20,479 bases of DNA from DATAQC01 sp039649175 (GTDB lineage Bacteria; Actinomycetota; Acidimicrobiia; Acidimicrobiales; AC-14). Under the pieces are notes generated by a model, which saw only the letters and a list, made by a program, of their open reading frames with translations, ran no database searches and had not been told where the DNA came from. Positions 19,947 to 20,479 of the stretch are shown one piece after another (the stretch's first letter is position 1; the number at the start of each line of letters is the position of its first letter). The position numbers were made by a program, and so were the translations under genes. The stretch is taken from the NCBI GenBank assembly GCA_039649175.1, contig JBBWZS010000038.1, positions 1 through 20,479 on the forward strand. The letters run 5' to 3'.

Positions 19947-20479
19947 CTATCGCCCCGGGAGCATCGCCCGTACCGTGTCGATGGTGTCGGCGTCGGCCGG
20001 GCCCTTGTCGTCGCGGTAGCGGCGGACCCGGGCGAAGCGCAGAGCCACCCCGCCGGCGTAGCGGGTCGACGCCTGCACGCCGTCGACGGCGATCTCCACC
20101 ACCAGGGGCGGGGCGATGTCGACCACGTGGCCGCGGCGGCCCGACTCCCGGGCCAGGAACTGCGCGGTCTGCCACTCGAGCACCGCATCGGTGAGGCCCT
20201 TGAAGGTCTTGCCGACCATCACGTAACCGCCGGCGTCCTCCCGGGCCCCGAGGTGGAGGTTCGACAGCCACCCCCGCCGCCGGCCGCTCCCCCACTCCGC
20301 GCCCAGGACCACCAGGTCGAGGGTGTGGACGGGCTTCACCTTGCGCCAGGCAGAGCCCCGGCGGCCCGCCTCGTAGGGCGACGACGCCGCCTTGACCATC
20401 ACCCCCTCGTGGCCGGCAGCCAGGGCCTCGGCCTGGAAGGCCAGCGCGGCATCAACGTCGTCGGTGACCAGCGCCGGCA
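19947..20479 (-). CDS. ATP-dependent DNA ligase, C-terminal part (cut by window edge)
   Basis: About 177 C-terminal residues are visible. The nucleotidyltransferase motifs are motif IV GHEGVMVKA with PYEAGRRGSAWRKVKP (motif V) directly after. The OB-fold part follows: LDLVVLGAEWGSGRRRGWLSNLHLG, YVMVGKTFKGLTD, PPLVVEIAVDGVQ and the terminal GGVALRFARVRRYRDDK. This is the archaeal/actinobacterial LigB-like type rather than the NAD-dependent LigA or a Ku-linked LigD. It joins nicked DNA using ATP and is probably a repair ligase. The adenylated lysine and the N-terminal domain lie outside the window. It is transcribed toward cbtA, with no terminator seen in the 17-bp gap, and looks unrelated to B12. 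Confidence 0.93.
   Translation of the reverse strand, partial: PALVTDDVDAALAFQAEALAAGHEGVMVKAASSPYEAGRRGSAWRKVKPVHTLDLVVLGAEWGSGRRRGWLSNLHLGAREDAGGYVMVGKTFKGLTDAVLEWQTAQFLARESGRRGHVVDIAPPLVVEIAVDGVQASTRYAGGVALRFARVRRYRDDKGPADADTIDTVRAMLPGR

Overview
This window comes from a very GC-rich genome (third codon positions are almost all G or C) and is dominated by a cobalamin (vitamin B12) biosynthesis locus. The actinobacterial-style gene set (CobN with CbiD, a CbiG-CobJ fusion, an ATP-dependent DNA ligase), the GTG/TTG starts and the apparently leaderless first genes point to a high-GC actinomycete, possibly an Acidimicrobiia-like lineage. That placement is inference, not proof.

Left block, minus strand (1-6275): a cobalamin riboswitch heads a seven-gene operon, in transcription order cbiZ, cobU, cobS, cobD (cbiB), cobC (threonine-phosphate decarboxylase), cobQ and cobN (cut by the window edge). 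Every junction is an exact 4-bp ATGA or GTGA overlap. These genes perform the late steps: cobinamide salvage, the aminopropanol arm, amidation, nucleotide loop assembly, and a cobaltochelatase subunit. Diverging from the riboswitch is cobO (corrinoid adenosyltransferase, plus strand).

Middle block (6842-10041): a two-gene ABC-2 exporter (ATPase then permease, minus strand), a small Gmad2-LysM protein (plus strand) and a membrane-anchored TlpA/ResA-like thioredoxin (minus strand). None is an obvious B12 gene.

Right block, plus strand (10137-19929): cobB, then a second cobalamin riboswitch of a shorter architecture with its own promoter, then cobI, cobM, cbiD, cobL (CbiE-CbiT fusion), a cbiG-cobJ fusion, a small 2x[4Fe-4S] ferredoxin, cobH, a long cbiX, and the cobalt uptake pair cbtB and cbtA. 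Nearly all genes overlap, so they look translationally coupled. The 3' end of an ATP-dependent DNA ligase gene (minus strand) closes the window.

Together the two riboswitch-controlled units cover most of corrin ring building, cobalt supply, amidation, adenosylation and nucleotide loop assembly. Not in the window are a precorrin-6A reductase (CobK/CbiJ), uroporphyrinogen III methyltransferase, CobT, and the CobN partner subunits. The unit mixes early cobalt insertion genes (cbiX, cbiD, cbiG) with the late cobaltochelatase gene cobN. The most unusual sequence structure is a perfect 22-bp inverted repeat inside the 3' end of the ferredoxin gene, just before cobH. No gene-free stretch exceeds about 205 bases; the largest (6081-6284) is the riboswitch and divergent promoter region. 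No tRNA, rRNA, CRISPR array, transposase or integrase was seen.
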